In this document: piece after piece, positions 36,136 to 47,099 of the stretch
Position numbering within the stretch: the stretch's first letter is position 1
Layout of the letters: each line of letters opens with the position of its first letter
DNA from: Rhinopomastus cyanomelas
Taxonomy: Eukaryota; Chordata; Aves; Bucerotiformes; Rhinopomastidae
Direction: 5' to 3'
Length of the DNA stretch: 64,000 nt
Assembly (NCBI GenBank): GCA_013400115.1
Contig: VXBP01003618.1
Location: 1-64,000 of the forward strand
The notes under the pieces: generated by a model
What the model was told of the DNA's origin: nothing
The model's database searches: none
Seen by the model: only the letters and a program-made list of their open reading frames with translations
Translations under genes and position numbers: made by a program

Positions 36136-37740
36136 CCCAGCTCAAACTACTGCAGCTGCAGATCACCGAAGCCCAGGTTGGCTTGGGAAGAGCCTTGTTC
36201 TCCTCAAGATGCTCCAGGCTGCAAAGATGTGGCTAATTAGAGGGGCTCTAATGTTTGCCCAGGTTATGTCCTCATGTTCAGCCAGGTACAGCTTCTGCTT
36301 TGCTCATATTGCTGCTGCAAACACCTGTGGCCACCCTCCCCTGCAGGTAAGGTGGTTTTCTGTTGGATGGGGTCTGCTCTAGTCCCATTTTGGCTCCTTT
36401 GTACTGTTCGTGGGAGCTGAGCATTCAGATGTGACTGTCCATCGTGCTGGCTGGCTGCAGGAACTGCGGTGCTTTTTCAGGGATGTGCTTAACTGGTTCA
36501 GTGTGGGGGGGATTCTGCCTGCTTCTGACCCAGTTCCCACGGAGTTTGCTGCTGCTGTAGCTGGAGATGTGAGCTGCCTCCTGCAGCGCAGACTGGCTCT
36601 GGCCCCTTGACCCTACAATGCAGCTGGAGAACGAAGAGGAGGAAAAGACAACCTCTGTGGTCGCATTGCCCTGGCAGTGCAGGCGCCTTCTGCCACTCCA
36701 TTCTCCAGTCAGGTGCTGTCCAGGCTGGCTGCTCAGTCTGTGGCTGTGGGGAGAGCAGGGCTGAGCACTCCACTCTACAAAGGAGCCAGGCAGCTTCAGA
36801 CAGGGCCTGGGTGAGCACACCGAGAGCAGACAGTGATTTCCTGGGTATCTTGTGGTGTAGTTCGCTGGGAAGGTGTGACAGCCTGCAGCTCCTAGAGCTG
36901 ATGGGGGAGTGATGTGAGTGTCCTCTGCTTACTTCACAGCCCTTATGTGAGGCCGGCATCAGCGGGAAAGCAAAATCAGCCAGCGTGCATGGAGCAGAGA
37001 CCCTTCCCCTTACTGCTTGCATCGGCTGCTTTGCTCGCCTGCCCTGAACTTTCGAGTAAAACTTGCTTTCTGGAGCTTGCTGATTAGGTTCCCACTTCCT
37101 CTGTGGCTGCTTGGCCCCCAACCACAACCAGAACAGCTTTTGATGACAGGAAGTAGTGGCTTCCATATGAAAGAGGACCGATATGCGGTTACTGGCGGCT
37201 TCCATATGAAAGAGGGCCGACACGGGGCTACTGGCACCCTGCCAGGGCGGCTCCATTGTCTCCCAGGCTCTGCTGGAGGTGGTAATGGTGTGGGGGCTTC
37301 TGCTGCGGGCTCCGGGCTGGCCCTGCTGTGCAAAGGCTCTGCGAAATTAGCGCTTCATCATCCTTCGTGGTGGATTCGGCAGCGCTCCTGGGGACGCTGT
37401 GAGGTGTCTGAGGGAGCCTTCCACGCAGTACCGAAAGCAGCCAGCGTTTCGGAGGCTCAGCAAACCAGTCGGGAAACTGGTGTGGAGAGCCACAACTGCC
37501 AGAGCTGGTGGTGCAGCGAGAAGCCTTCGGTTGGGCAGGGAGGCCACCAGCCCACACTGTGCAGGTGGCCAGGCCGGCTCGCACTGCTGCGCCCTGCCTG
37601 AGGGCAGTGCGGAGGAGCGGCAAGGGGCAGGCTGGCTGCTGCACAGCCGGGCTTGCGTGTGCAGCCCTCTGCCCGCAGCAGGGCTCTTGGCTCCCGTGCT
37701 CCTCTGTGCTTTCAGCCGCGGAACAGACAGGCGGCTTCTA
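36136..37740. other. Intergenic, no gene recognised
   Basis: Unique sequence between the SOUL-family gene and the next CpG island. A 39-bp unit occurs twice at 37158-37235. No CR1 copy and no supportable exon. Confidence 0.45.
37158..37235 (+). repeat. 39-bp tandem duplication
   Basis: Two adjacent 39-bp copies, each starting GGCTTCCATATGAAAGAGG, at 37158 and 37197, with a handful of substitutions in the second half. Confidence 0.9.
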
Positions 37741-38013
37741 CCGTCAGTGCAACGAACGGTCCGACCGTGAGGAGCCCGCTGGTGCGGGAGGAGCTGTCCT
37801 GCCTCCCCGCTGCTCCCAGCTGCGGGGGGAACGCAGGGTCCTGCAGCCCAGCCGAGCCTCCCGCTGCGAGCCAGCACCGCGGCGGGGGCCGAGCCGAGCC
37901 CTGCCCGCGGGGTCCCCCCGGCCCGCCAAGACCCGGACCCCGCCCGGTTTCCGGGGGCTGCCCCGCCCCCGGAAGCCCCTCCTGGCGGCCGCGGCGGGCG
38001 GGGCGGCGGCGGC

Positions 38014-38046
38014 ATGGCCAGGGCAAGGGCCCGGGCAGAGCACTGA
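38014..38046 (+). CDS. Upstream ORF before the 38075 start
   Basis: An ATG-to-TGA frame of ten codons (MARARARAEH) in a GGC-ATGG context. It ends 28 bp before the main ATG at 38075 and is in a different frame. If transcription starts upstream of 38014 it would damp translation of the main frame. Confidence 0.3.
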   Translation: MARARARAEH

Positions 38047-38074
38047 CCGGCAGCGGCGGCGGGCGGCGCGGAGG

Positions 38075-38105
38075 ATGGCGGCGGTGCGGGCGCTGCTGGT
38101 GCTGG
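38075..38105 (+). CDS. Putative first coding exon (PTK7 by position)
   Basis: ATG at 38075 in a GAGG-ATGG context encodes MAAVRALLVL and part of a Gly codon, then a consensus donor GTGAGT at 38106. A start followed by a hydrophobic run that ends phase 1 at a strong donor inside a CpG island fits a signal-peptide exon. In human, PTK7 (a Wnt/planar-polarity pseudokinase with seven Ig domains) follows KLC4 on the same strand and has a very long first intron. The absence of any later exon through 64000 agrees with that. No PTK7 domain is in the window, so the name rests on position alone. Only ten residues precede the junction, which is short for a signal peptide, so the true start could be elsewhere. 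Confidence 0.4.
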
Positions 38106-39707
38106 GTGAGTGCGGGCCGGGACAGAAGCCGCAGCCTCCCCCGGCCTCGGGAGTGCGGATGGCGGGGCCTTGCGCCCCCCGGCGACCGCGGGGGGCCGCG
38201 CACGGGCGGTCGATGGAGGGTCTCTGCGGCCGCCGCCCTCGACGGGGTGCAGGCGGCGCGGCCGTCTCCTAGGCCGAGCTCCGGTGGTCTGGGTCCCCCC
38301 CGCTCCCTCTGAGCCGGGCGGCGGGAGGATCCGCTCAGCCCCGGTGCCCCGGGGTAGGGGCTGCGCGGGACCCCGTGGCTTCGACCCCGCAAGGCGGTCG
38401 TGCTCGAGCCCCGCGGAGCCCCGCAGCGCAGCGGCTCCTCACCCGGGCTTCGCTGGCCCGCTGCGTGTGCCCGCCCGGCTCACCTGGGCTCGGATGCAAA
38501 TGTGCGGGACAGTCGCTGTCGGGAGCCGGAGGACTGGCGCTCGCGGTGCCGCGGAGAGGTGGCTCCCGCATCGCCCCCCTCCCGCCCCCCGTGTCCTCCA
38601 ACCTCTCCCGGAGCCCCGCGATGGGGGCTGGCGCCAGCAGTGGTGTTTGTGTGCGGCGCTGCGCGGCTTCCCCGTGAAACCTGAGCAGATGCAACTTGGA
38701 GGAGAAAAACCGAGACCACCGAGTGGTCTTCCAGCCCTAGAAATTCGCCTCCGGGCTGCTGAAGCGGGGGTTGTCCTGTGCCGAGCGCTCTCTGGGTGAG
38801 CTCCCTGTGCCCCTCCATGTTGTGGGGGGCTGCGAGCCAGCTTCCTTGCCTCTTGGTGCCTTCGCCAGCCTCGGCAGGGGAGCTGAGGTTTGGGGGCAGC
38901 CGGCTGCTGCTATTCACAGTGTTGGACCCTAGGCTACAAAGCCCAAACCTGCCTTCCCTCACAGCCCCACGGTGTTTCTCTCTGCTGGCCTCTTAGCGCC
39001 ATCTTCCCTTAGGTGAGGAGCCCAGGGGTTTTGGCTTGTGGCATGAGAACCGCAGGGGCTGCGAGCTGCTTTCCAGCCTGGCTTTGAAAGGCTCCCCATT
39101 CACCCCACCCCACTCCACCTACAGCTGGGAGCCCTGCACACAGGGTCCTGCGTGTCGCCAGTACCCGCTTGCGGTCCCTCTGGTGTTCCCATGCAGTTTG
39201 TTTTGCAGCTTCTCCAGCAAAAGAAAGAGCAGCCTCAGTCTGGCACCTGGAGAGGCTGCTTCTGAGGGAAAGGTATTTATAGCTCCGCTGCGGTGACTGA
39301 GCCCTGCTGCCAGGCTGCAAGTCGCATCCAGTTTACAGCTGATAAGCATGAAAAGCAGCGTTTATTTAATTGCTCGGTGTGATACCTGCTGATTGCCTTG
39401 GCAGCCCTTCTCGAGGGGGTAGCGCATGCTTTGCTTGAGTTCTGGTTTGGAGCCACAGGGCCTCGTGGACCTGCTGCAGCATTTGCCGACCTGCCAGCAT
39501 GCTGCCACTGGCAGCCGGGGTGTGCGAGCCTGCCAGTGAGGGCTGCCCGCTGCCTTTCCTGCTGGCACATTCCCCTCTCCAGTTGCTGTGCTGCTTCCAA
39601 GCACACACGTTCCTCCTCGTTCCTCTTGCTCAGCAGGACCACGGAACGAGCTGCCGTCCGGCTCACGGACACTAAATCGGGTGCCGGCGATGTGGCTGGA
39701 AGGAGCA

Positions 39708-39812
39708 CAGAACCACAGAACATTAGGGATCAGAAGGGACCTGGAAAGATCATCCAGTCCAACCCCCTGCCACAGCAGGACCACCTAGACCAGGTCGCAC
39801 GGGAAAACGTCT
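39708..39812 (-). repeat. CR1 3' fragment
   Basis: The tail and about 100 bp, ending in the GACCAGGTCGCACGGGAA motif. First of the dense CR1 run that fills the rest of the window. Confidence 0.9.
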
Positions 39813-40586
39813 GGGTTTTACAGAGTAGAGATAAGTTTTGTGGGTTGCAAGTCAGTGTCTTCCTTTGCCTGTGGAGAGAGGAGCAGGGAAGGACCTGAGG
39901 GGTTATCCCTGGCTCACAGAGGTCCTTCCTGTGATCTTCCTTTGCCACGTAGATGCTCCAGGAGTGTTTGGTGTCCGTACTGCTAGTCCCTGTTGCTCCA
40001 TTTCCATTGCTTAGCGAGGCTGTGATCTTTCTGGCGGGGACACTGCAGCGTGCCAGATGTGCTCTGGCTTCTGCTGGAACATGTGGTTGAAGTGCTAGCA
40101 GAGGAAATATTTGCTGAGTCAACTCTTCTTAAAAGCTAAAAAAAAACCCCCCAAAGGTCTCTTTTATTGTGGAAGTGCCTCTGTGTCCTGCATTGTGCTG
40201 CTGGTTTCTGTACGGCTTCTAGTGCTTCCTAGCAAGGCTGTTCCTACTGAAGAAAGTCTCTGAAAACAGGCATGAGGATTTGTCTTGGGTTTAGAGAGAC
40301 CGAAATAAAACTCCAGCAGTGAAACCTTGGTGATTTTTGCTCTTTGAGCTGAGGCTGCTTCATGAAGCTCCAAGTCCAGTGCAGCCAGATTATGATCACT
40401 AATCTGAGCGAGCGTCCCATGAACAGGTGAAGAGCTGAGCTGCTCCGCACTTTTCTGGGCTGTTCTTGGGCAAAGCTGTGAAAAGCTGATGCCATTCTTT
40501 CCTTATAAAGCATTTTATCCTCCCTGAGGCTTGGCTGTGCTCAGGAAGTGTGGACATCCAGGCAGGCTGAAGCCCTGTTGTGGTAG

Positions 40587-40624
40587 GAACTTTGGAGACA
40601 CAGCAAGTTGGTCACTATGTCCAT
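40587..40624 (+). repeat. 38-bp segment shared with 45782-45819
   Basis: Runs from GAACTTTGGAGACACAGC to ATGTCCAT and abuts the 3' end of a minus-oriented CR1. The same segment (33 of 38 identical, all differences transitions) abuts the CR1 at 45825. Confidence 0.8.
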
Positions 40625-40627
40625 AAC

Positions 40628-40975
40628 TATCACAGAACATTAGGGATTGGAAGGGACCTCGAAAGATCATCTAGTCCAATCCCCCTGCCACAGCAGGATC
40701 ACCTAGACCAAGTCACTTCATCATCTCCATGGCTCTGCGCTGGACTGTCTCCAGCAGCTCTATGTCCTGGAACTGCGGGGCCCTGAACTGGACACAATAT
40801 TCCAGGTGAAGTCTCACCAGGGCAGAATAGAAGGGGAGGAGAACCTCTCTTGATCTGCTAACCACCTCCCTTCTGATCCACCCCAGGATGCCGCTGGCCT
40901 TCTTAGCCACAAGGGCCCATTGCTGGCTCATGGTCATCCTGCTGTCCACCGGGATCCCCAGGTCCCTTTCTCCTA
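40628..40975 (-). repeat. CR1 with internal deletion
   Basis: The tail to 40715, then a jump to the ORF2-end region (CTCCATGGCTCTGCGCTGGA). Several hundred internal bases are missing. Its 5' end abuts a U2 snRNA fragment. Confidence 0.9.
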
Positions 40976-41018
40976 GCTTCTCAGCCTTTTGACTAAGAAC
41001 AGGTGTAGAGTAGTATGT
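40974..41018 (+). pseudogene. U2 snRNA 5'-end fragment
   Basis: AGCTTCTCAGCCTTTTGACT followed by AAGAACAGGTGTAG resembles the conserved 5' end of U2 snRNA (CTTCTCGGCCTTTTGGCTAA, GATCAAGTGTAG). Similarity fades by about 41018. With only about 40 bp and several changes it is a dead fragment, not a gene. It lies head to head with the truncated CR1 that ends at 40975. Confidence 0.6.
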
Positions 41019-41377
41019 CCATGGCCCTTGCCTGTGTGTGAGCTGGCACCAACCAGAGGGTTGTCACATTCTGCATTCGTTAAAGATGGCCTCTGAGCTC
41101 TTAATTGAGTTGGAATTATAACCATCGTGTACAGACAGACGAGCAGATGTTTAAGGTGCAGCAAGCACCTGTATTTAGTTGCGTGCCAGGTAATACGTGT
41201 TCTTGCTGATCCTCCCAGTTTGCTCCCAGTCTGTTGAAGCCCTCTTACTCAAGACAGGTGGGTGGGTGGCCCTGTACTGCCTGTGTTTTGTTCAGGTGGA
41301 TAGGTCTCACTCTGTTTGACCGAAAGCTGGTCCATGTTCACACACACACACGTACAATCACACGTAACATTAATAAG

Positions 41378-41608
41378 CTGGAACAGAGGAGGTTCCACAT
41401 CAGTCTGAGAAGGAACTTCTCCACAGTGATGGTGATGGAGCACTAGAAGGGGCTGCCCAGGGAGGTTGTGGAGTCTCCTTCACTGGAGATGTTTAAGACC
41501 CACCTGGACGTGTTCCTGTGTGACTTGGTCTAGGGGATCCTGCTGTGGCAGGGGGGTTGGACTGGATGATCTCTTGAGGTCCCTCCAATCCCTAATGTTT
41601 CTATGATT
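41378..41608 (+). repeat. CR1 fragment, left arm of an inverted pair
   Basis: A 5'-truncated CR1 starting at AGCTGGAACAGAGGAGGTTC and ending at 41608, where a minus-oriented CR1 tail begins at once. Confidence 0.92.
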
Positions 41609-41790
41609 AGGGATTGGAAGGGACCTTGAAAGGTCATGTAGTCCAATTCCTAATGATTCTATGATTAGGGATTGGAATAGACCTTGAAAGATCGTCCAGT
41701 CCAATCCCCCTGCCAAGCAGGATCCCCTAGACCAAGTCGCACCGGAACATGGCCAGGTGGGTTTTAAACATCTCCAGTGAAGGAGACTTG
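41609..41790 (-). repeat. CR1 tails, right arm of an inverted pair
   Basis: Two minus-oriented CR1 3' tails, 41609-41665 and 41666-41790, joined tail to tail with the preceding plus copy. Confidence 0.9.
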
Positions 41791-42192
41791 CAGCAGGCAG
41801 GTGGGTGAAAGTCCTAGGAGGGCAGCCTGAACTTTCTCCACAGGCTGCAAAGTCCAAGGAGAGCGAAGTTAAGGTGGTAGGAAAGGTGTAGGTAGAGAAG
41901 AGCCTGGCTTTGGGGCAGCAGGCAAGAACACGAGGGTCAGTACAGCTCTGTGTGATAAGACACTTAAAAAAGATCTGAGGGCTGTGAGGCCTCCTGACAG
42001 GGATTTACTGGGGGAACTTGGATATTTTTCTTTCCTTCATTGCAGTTCATCCGATATTTGAGCTGCAGAGATGAAAGCCGCGTTCCAGCAAGCACGCGTG
42101 GACTTAAGTAAACAGCTGGACCTACACCTCTCCGCAGTGAATAAACACTTATTTCTCTGAACTTCTTCAAGCGTGGCTCGAAGACCTGGAAT

Positions 42193-42206
42193 GTGAAATA
42201 TTTCAC
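42193..42206. other. 14-bp perfect palindrome
   Basis: GTGAAATATTTCAC, with no spacer, inside an A/T-richer unique stretch (about 42010-42270). Confidence 0.7.
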
Positions 42207-42454
42207 GTTAGCAATGGGTGTTTCCACTGCTTTTGATATTTGGGAGCTCGGAACAAATGCTTCTTTAGCAGTGCACGGGCTTCGGGACAGACGTGCTCTT
42301 TGTGAGGGCAGCTGATGCTGTTGTGTTTGCAGGGAAATCCCCCTGAGATCGGAGGACGCGAGTGTTTGTCCAGACCCCAAGGAAATGGGTCACGTTCTCC
42401 TGATGTTGGGTGGTGGTCTTGTGGGCTGGGATGGGCAGAAGGAGTGGCTGGAGA

Positions 42455-43074
42455 GCTACCTGCTGGAAAAGGACCTGGAAGTGCTGGTTGACACCTGGTT
42501 GAGCAGGAGTTAGTAGAGTGCCCAGGTGGCCAAGAAGGCCAATGGCCTCCTGGGCTGCATCAGGAATGGTGTCACTGGCAGGAGTAGGGAGGTGGTGGTG
42601 CCCCTGTACTTGGCACTCGTGAGACCACACCTTGAGTACTGGGTCCAGTTTTGGGCACCACGGAAGGATGTTGAGATGCTGGAGTGGGGCCAGAGAAGGG
42701 CGGTGAGGCTGGGGTTATTGAGTCCAGAGAAGAGGAGGTTGAGAAGAGACCTTCTTGCTCTCTACAACTACCTAAAAGGAAGTTTTAGTGAGGCTGGTGC
42801 TGGTGTCTTCTCACAAATTACTAGTGGTAGCATGAGAGGAGATGGCCGCAAGTTGCATCAGGGGAGGTTTAGATTGGATCTCAGGAAGAAGTTCTTTCCT
42901 GAGAGAGTGGCTGGGCACTGGAACAGGCTGCCCAGGGAGGTGGTGGAGTCCCCATCCCTGGAGGTGCTTAAAAAGTGAGTAGCTGAAGCACTTGAGCCCA
43001 TGGTGTAGGGGTTAGGGAGAGGTATGGACTTCATGATTGTGGAGGTCCTTTCCAGCCATGATGATTGTGTTTCA
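42455..43074 (+). repeat. CR1 LINE fragment, GGGTTATTGAGTCC subfamily
   Basis: About 620 bp of a CR1 whose sense frame from 42526 is open for 150 codons, the end of the retroelement ORF2. The terminal tail is degenerate. Confidence 0.88.
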
Positions 43075-43654
43075 AGAGGTGGTTCACTGTTTTTGTACCT
43101 TGGTAAGAAATGGGTTCTTGTGGGGAAAGGGAAATGAATAATGACTTGATGTGAACGTGTTGGCTCTTGGGCATCAGCGCGGTCGAGGCGACACAGTGCC
43201 TGCTCCTGTGTCCTGCACCTTGTCTGGAGGGTGTTGGGAGGTGGCACCTAACAGCTGCTTGTAAAAGCCATCAGTTTGTTGAAAAAGGACATTACATTGT
43301 GGGCTTACGGGGCTGCGCTGAGCGTAGCACGTGCCTGGCAGAAGCAGTCCCACTGCTGGGCCTCGAAGGATTTGTTCTTTGAGAGAACTGACAGGGGTGC
43401 TGCAGGTCTTCAGGCTTTTCATGTGGTTGCCAGCGAGAGTGAGGGCTGTTTCCTTGGATTTGTGGTCATTGGGAGGCTCTGCGTGTGGTTCATGTTTTGT
43501 TCCTAATGTCCTTGTGAGTTTTCAGTGGTCTGGATGTGTTGTGCATCTCTTTCCTTTTAGGGAGGTTGTTCAGAAGGAGTGTGAGTAAGGTGGGGGGACA
43601 CTGAGGCCTTTGAGAAGCTGTTTGCTTGCTTCCTGATACCAGAGTTACTGAACT

Positions 43655-44108
43655 ATAGAATCATTACGGGTTGGAAGGGACCTTGAAAGATCATCTAGTC
43701 CAATCCCCCTGACAACAGCAGGATCACCTAGACCAAGTCACAGAGGAACACATCCAGGTGGGTCTTAAACGTCTCCAGAGAAGGAGACTCCACAACCCTC
43801 CTGGGCAGCCCCTTGCAGGGCTCTGTCACCCTCACTGGGAAGAAGTTCCTTCTCATATTGATGTGGAACCTCCTCTATTCCAGCTCACACCCGTTGCCCC
43901 TTGTCCCATCACTAGATAACATTGAGAAGAGCCTGGCTCCATCCTCCTGACACCCACCCCTCAAATATTTATAGACATTAATGAAGTCACCCCTCAGTCT
44001 CTTCTTCTCCAAGCTCAAGAGACCCGGCTCCCTCAGCCTCTCCTCATAAGGGAGCTGCTCCACCTCCTTCATCATCCTTGTTGTTCTATGCTGGACACCC
44101 TTCAATCA
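43655..44108 (-). repeat. CR1 LINE fragment
   Basis: About 450 bp of the common young subfamily, from a clean tail at 43655 to the ORF2 end. Confidence 0.92.
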
Positions 44109-44517
44109 GAAGACAAGCCCTTTGATTCTGGAGAGTATACCCAGAGCAGGGTACTGCACTTCCACCTCCTCCATCCTACATGATCCTTCAGGACCTGCTG
44201 TGCTGGTTGTGTTGATGAGCTCTCAGTTCTCCATTTGTCTCTCCTGCATTGTTGTGGGGTGCTCTGTGAGGGAGCAGTACCCCATCACCTCTGAAGTTAT
44301 GTGGTGCAAGCAAATCCAGCTTGAATTGCTAGAGAGCTGCTTTGGTTTAGACCTGGCAGCTGCTGTCCCTACACAAAAAAGGGCCAGACTGAAGCATCAT
44401 CAAGAGGTTCATCTTGTTTCACTCTTCCCGTGCTTTCTACGCGTTGTGCTGTGCAGGCAGTGGGAAGGAAGAGAATCTGGCAAGCCCTGACTTTATACAA
44501 CTCTAGGTTTGAATAAC

Positions 44518-44775
44518 AAAATCATAGGAGCATGAGGGATTGGAAGGGACCCCGAAAGATCATCTGGTCCAATCCCCCTGCCACAGCAGGATCACTTCAC
44601 TGGAGAAGCTGTAGAATCAGAATCACTCAGGGTTGGAAGGGACCCACCTGAACATCCAGTTCCCATCCAGCCTCCAGGGAATGGGGCCCCAACCACCTCC
44701 CTGTGCAACCCATTCCAGGCTCAACTTGGTGCTCTTGGAGGTATCTTCCAACCTTAATTGAGTCTGTGATGGTTC
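44518..44775 (-). repeat. Composite CR1: two tails joined by a linker
   Basis: A common-type CR1 tail (44518-44596) is joined through a TTCACTGGAGAAG linker and AGAATCAGAATCACTCAGGG to a second CR1 of another subfamily (44610-44775). The same junction recurs at about 47605, 50300 and 61352. Confidence 0.85.
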
Positions 44776-45268
44776 TCTGGGGTTTCTTCTGGACAGTCTC
44801 CATGGGAGATGGGCGCAGGCTGGTTGTAGCGAAGCTTCTGCAGGCTCTTGGTGTTAGAAGCACGTTCAGCGCGTTCGGCAGCTGCAGCTCTTCATTTCCA
44901 GGCTGTGTCTGGGGGTCAGGGTGTAGCCTGAATTTTCACAAGGAGTGTCATCCTGTCCACAAGCCCGTCCAGTATTTCCTCCTGCCTCTGCCTGCTTTGG
45001 CATGGGCGACGATGAACCCATGCTCTACCCCATCGAGGTGGTGACTCCATTCTTGGGTCATTCCTTCGTTCTGGGGGAAGTCCTCTCCCCGTGTTTACCT
45101 GTGTCTCCTTTTACCCCGGGCAGCCCCTGCCTGGTGGCCGTGGAAGATCATGCCCAACACAAGTGGTCTTTGTTCCAAAGCATCAACTGGTGTTGGCAGC
45201 CAGGTCTGCAGCGCATGTGCTTTCTATTAACTGCTGCCCCTGCTCTGTTCCTCACTCTTGTGTTTGGT

Positions 45269-45306
45269 TGTTTTTTGGTTTTTTGGGTTTTTTTTTTTTT
45301 AATTAA
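45269..45306. repeat. T-rich low-complexity tract
   Basis: Runs of T broken by GG, ending in a 14-base T run and AATTAAATAC. No retropseudogene was recognised beside it. Confidence 0.85.
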
Positions 45307-45661
45307 ATACGAAAATGTTTTTCCTGAGCCTGAAGGGCTGAGCCACACAGTACTTCTAGTCTTAATTTGAGCCTTGCCTGTTCCTGAGGAACCAGACTCC
45401 TGAGGAGAGCATCTTCTGCTCCAAGAGGTAACTCATAGGTGCTGTCTGATGAGCAGAGAGGTGAGGGGGACTTCAGAGTGGTTTGCAGGCATCTGAAAGC
45501 CTTCTCTGTGTGCTTGGGGTGACGATTTTTGGTGTGCTGGCCCACCTGGAATTGTTCTCACCTCTGCTTGTCTTGGAGCACTTTGGGAAGCTCGATGGGT
45601 GGGTGCTTTTGTTGACACCCGTTGCTGACTGCTGCTGGCTGGGGGTGCTCCTTTGATGTGA

Positions 45662-46142
45662 CAGAATCACAGAACATTAGGGATTGGAAGGGACCTTGAA
45701 AGATCATCCAGTCCAATCCCCCTGCCACAGCAGGATCAGCTGCTGAAGTGCATGGATTCGGGATTGGAAAGGACCTTAAAAGAACTTTGAAGACACAGCA
45801 AGTCGGTTGCCATGTCCATCACAGAATCACAGAACATTAGGGATTGGAAAGGACCTCGAGAGATCATCTAGTCCAACCCCCCTGCCACAGCAGGATCCCC
45901 TAGATCAAGTCACACAGGAGCATGTCCAGGTGGGTTTTAAATATCTCCAGAGGAGGAGACTCCACAACCCCCCTGGGCAGCCCCTTCCAGGGCTCCATCA
46001 CCCTCATTGGGAAGAAGGTCCTTCTCATATTGATGTGGAACCTCCTCTGTTCCAGCTCACACCCATTGCCCCATGTCCTTTCATTGGGTGCCCCAGAGCT
46101 CCATCCTCTTGACACCCACTCTTCACATATTTATAACCATTC
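45662..46142 (-). repeat. Tandem CR1 fragments
   Basis: A short tail (45662-45740), a degenerate partial tail (45751-45781), the 38-bp shared segment (45782-45819) and then a 320-bp CR1 from 45825, all minus-oriented. Confidence 0.88.
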
Positions 46143-46149
46143 ATGAGCT

Positions 46150-46600
46150 CACCCCTTTATCCCCCCAAAAAATTGATTATCTGTTAAAATCCTTCCTTCT
46201 TTGTCCAGTTTGACCCTCAAAATCGTTTCGCAAGGATTTGCCTTGAAATTTTAATCCTTAAAAATACCAGGTGACATCCAGGCAAGACCATATTTGCTAC
46301 TGAAATCAATCCTGTTGGTAGCAAAGAGATGGATGTTCAAGTATCCAGGTGCCCCTGAGAGCTGAAATGAAAACTAGCTGGATTCAGCCCTGGATCGGTC
46401 ACACGAGCTAGGACTCACCAGGGTGGAACGTCGCGGTGATGAGTACCCGTGAACTCCCACTCCCCTTGAAACACAGCTGGTGTTTCAGGAGAGGAGGCAT
46501 GACTGCTTTTAAAGAGTGATTTCTTACATGAAATGGAGCTTACTGGTTTCATACCAGTGGCCTGTCTTCTTGTCAGCCTAAGCTCCAGTTTGCATGGAGC
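46150..46600. other. A/T-rich unique stretch
   Basis: Markedly lower G+C than the surroundings, no repeat similarity and no exon recognised. Candidate conserved noncoding sequence in the putative PTK7 first intron. Confidence 0.3.
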
Positions 46601-46609
46601 ATAGAATCA

Positions 46610-46965
46610 AACTGGCAGGGGGATTGGACTAGATGATCTTTTGAGCTCCCTTCCAATCCCTGATGTTCTCTGATTCTGTTAGGTTGGAAGGAGGCTTTGG
46701 AGATCATCTAGTTCAACCCTCCTGCTAAATCAGGTTCATCTAGAGCAGGCTGCATGTTGAGATGGGTTCTGAATGTCTTCAGAAGATTCCAACCTCTCTG
46801 GGCAGCCTGTTCCAGTGCTCCGTCACCCTCACAGTAAAGAAACTTCCTATCTGAGGGAAGCTTCTGTGTTCCAGCTTGTGCCCATTGCTCCTGTTGCTGG
46901 GTACCACTGAAAGCTCTGGCTCCATCCTCTTGACACCCGCTCCTCAGACACTCATAATCATTGAT
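46610..46965. repeat. Tail-to-tail CR1 pair
   Basis: A plus-oriented CR1 tail (46612-46678) meets a minus-oriented CR1 of a divergent subfamily (46680-46965) at their 3' ends. Confidence 0.85.
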
Positions 46966-47099
46966 AGGAACAAGCAGGAAGATTGGTGTTTGTGGAACGG
47001 AGCGTGCACAGGGTCCCTGTGTGTGTGTGAGCTGAACTCACGACCATCAGATCATCTGGACCTCTGGGAGGTTGGGGTGTCTCGGACCCACACTGTGCA

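Larger units (their letters stand above)
37740..38640. promoter_or_regulatory. CpG island around a first exon
   Basis: The strongest CpG island of the window, with multiple GC boxes (GGGGCGGGG-type, on both strands, around 37960-38010). It surrounds the putative first coding exon at 38075. Confidence 0.75.

Noticed and set aside
37508..38312. Two overlapping frames of 254 and 219 codons
   Set aside because: CpG-island frames rich in Ala, Gly, Arg and Pro. Only the 38075 start with its consensus donor is credible.
45269..45306. Possible poly(A) tail of a processed pseudogene on the minus strand
   Set aside because: The T run is interrupted by GG and no gene-like sequence follows it.
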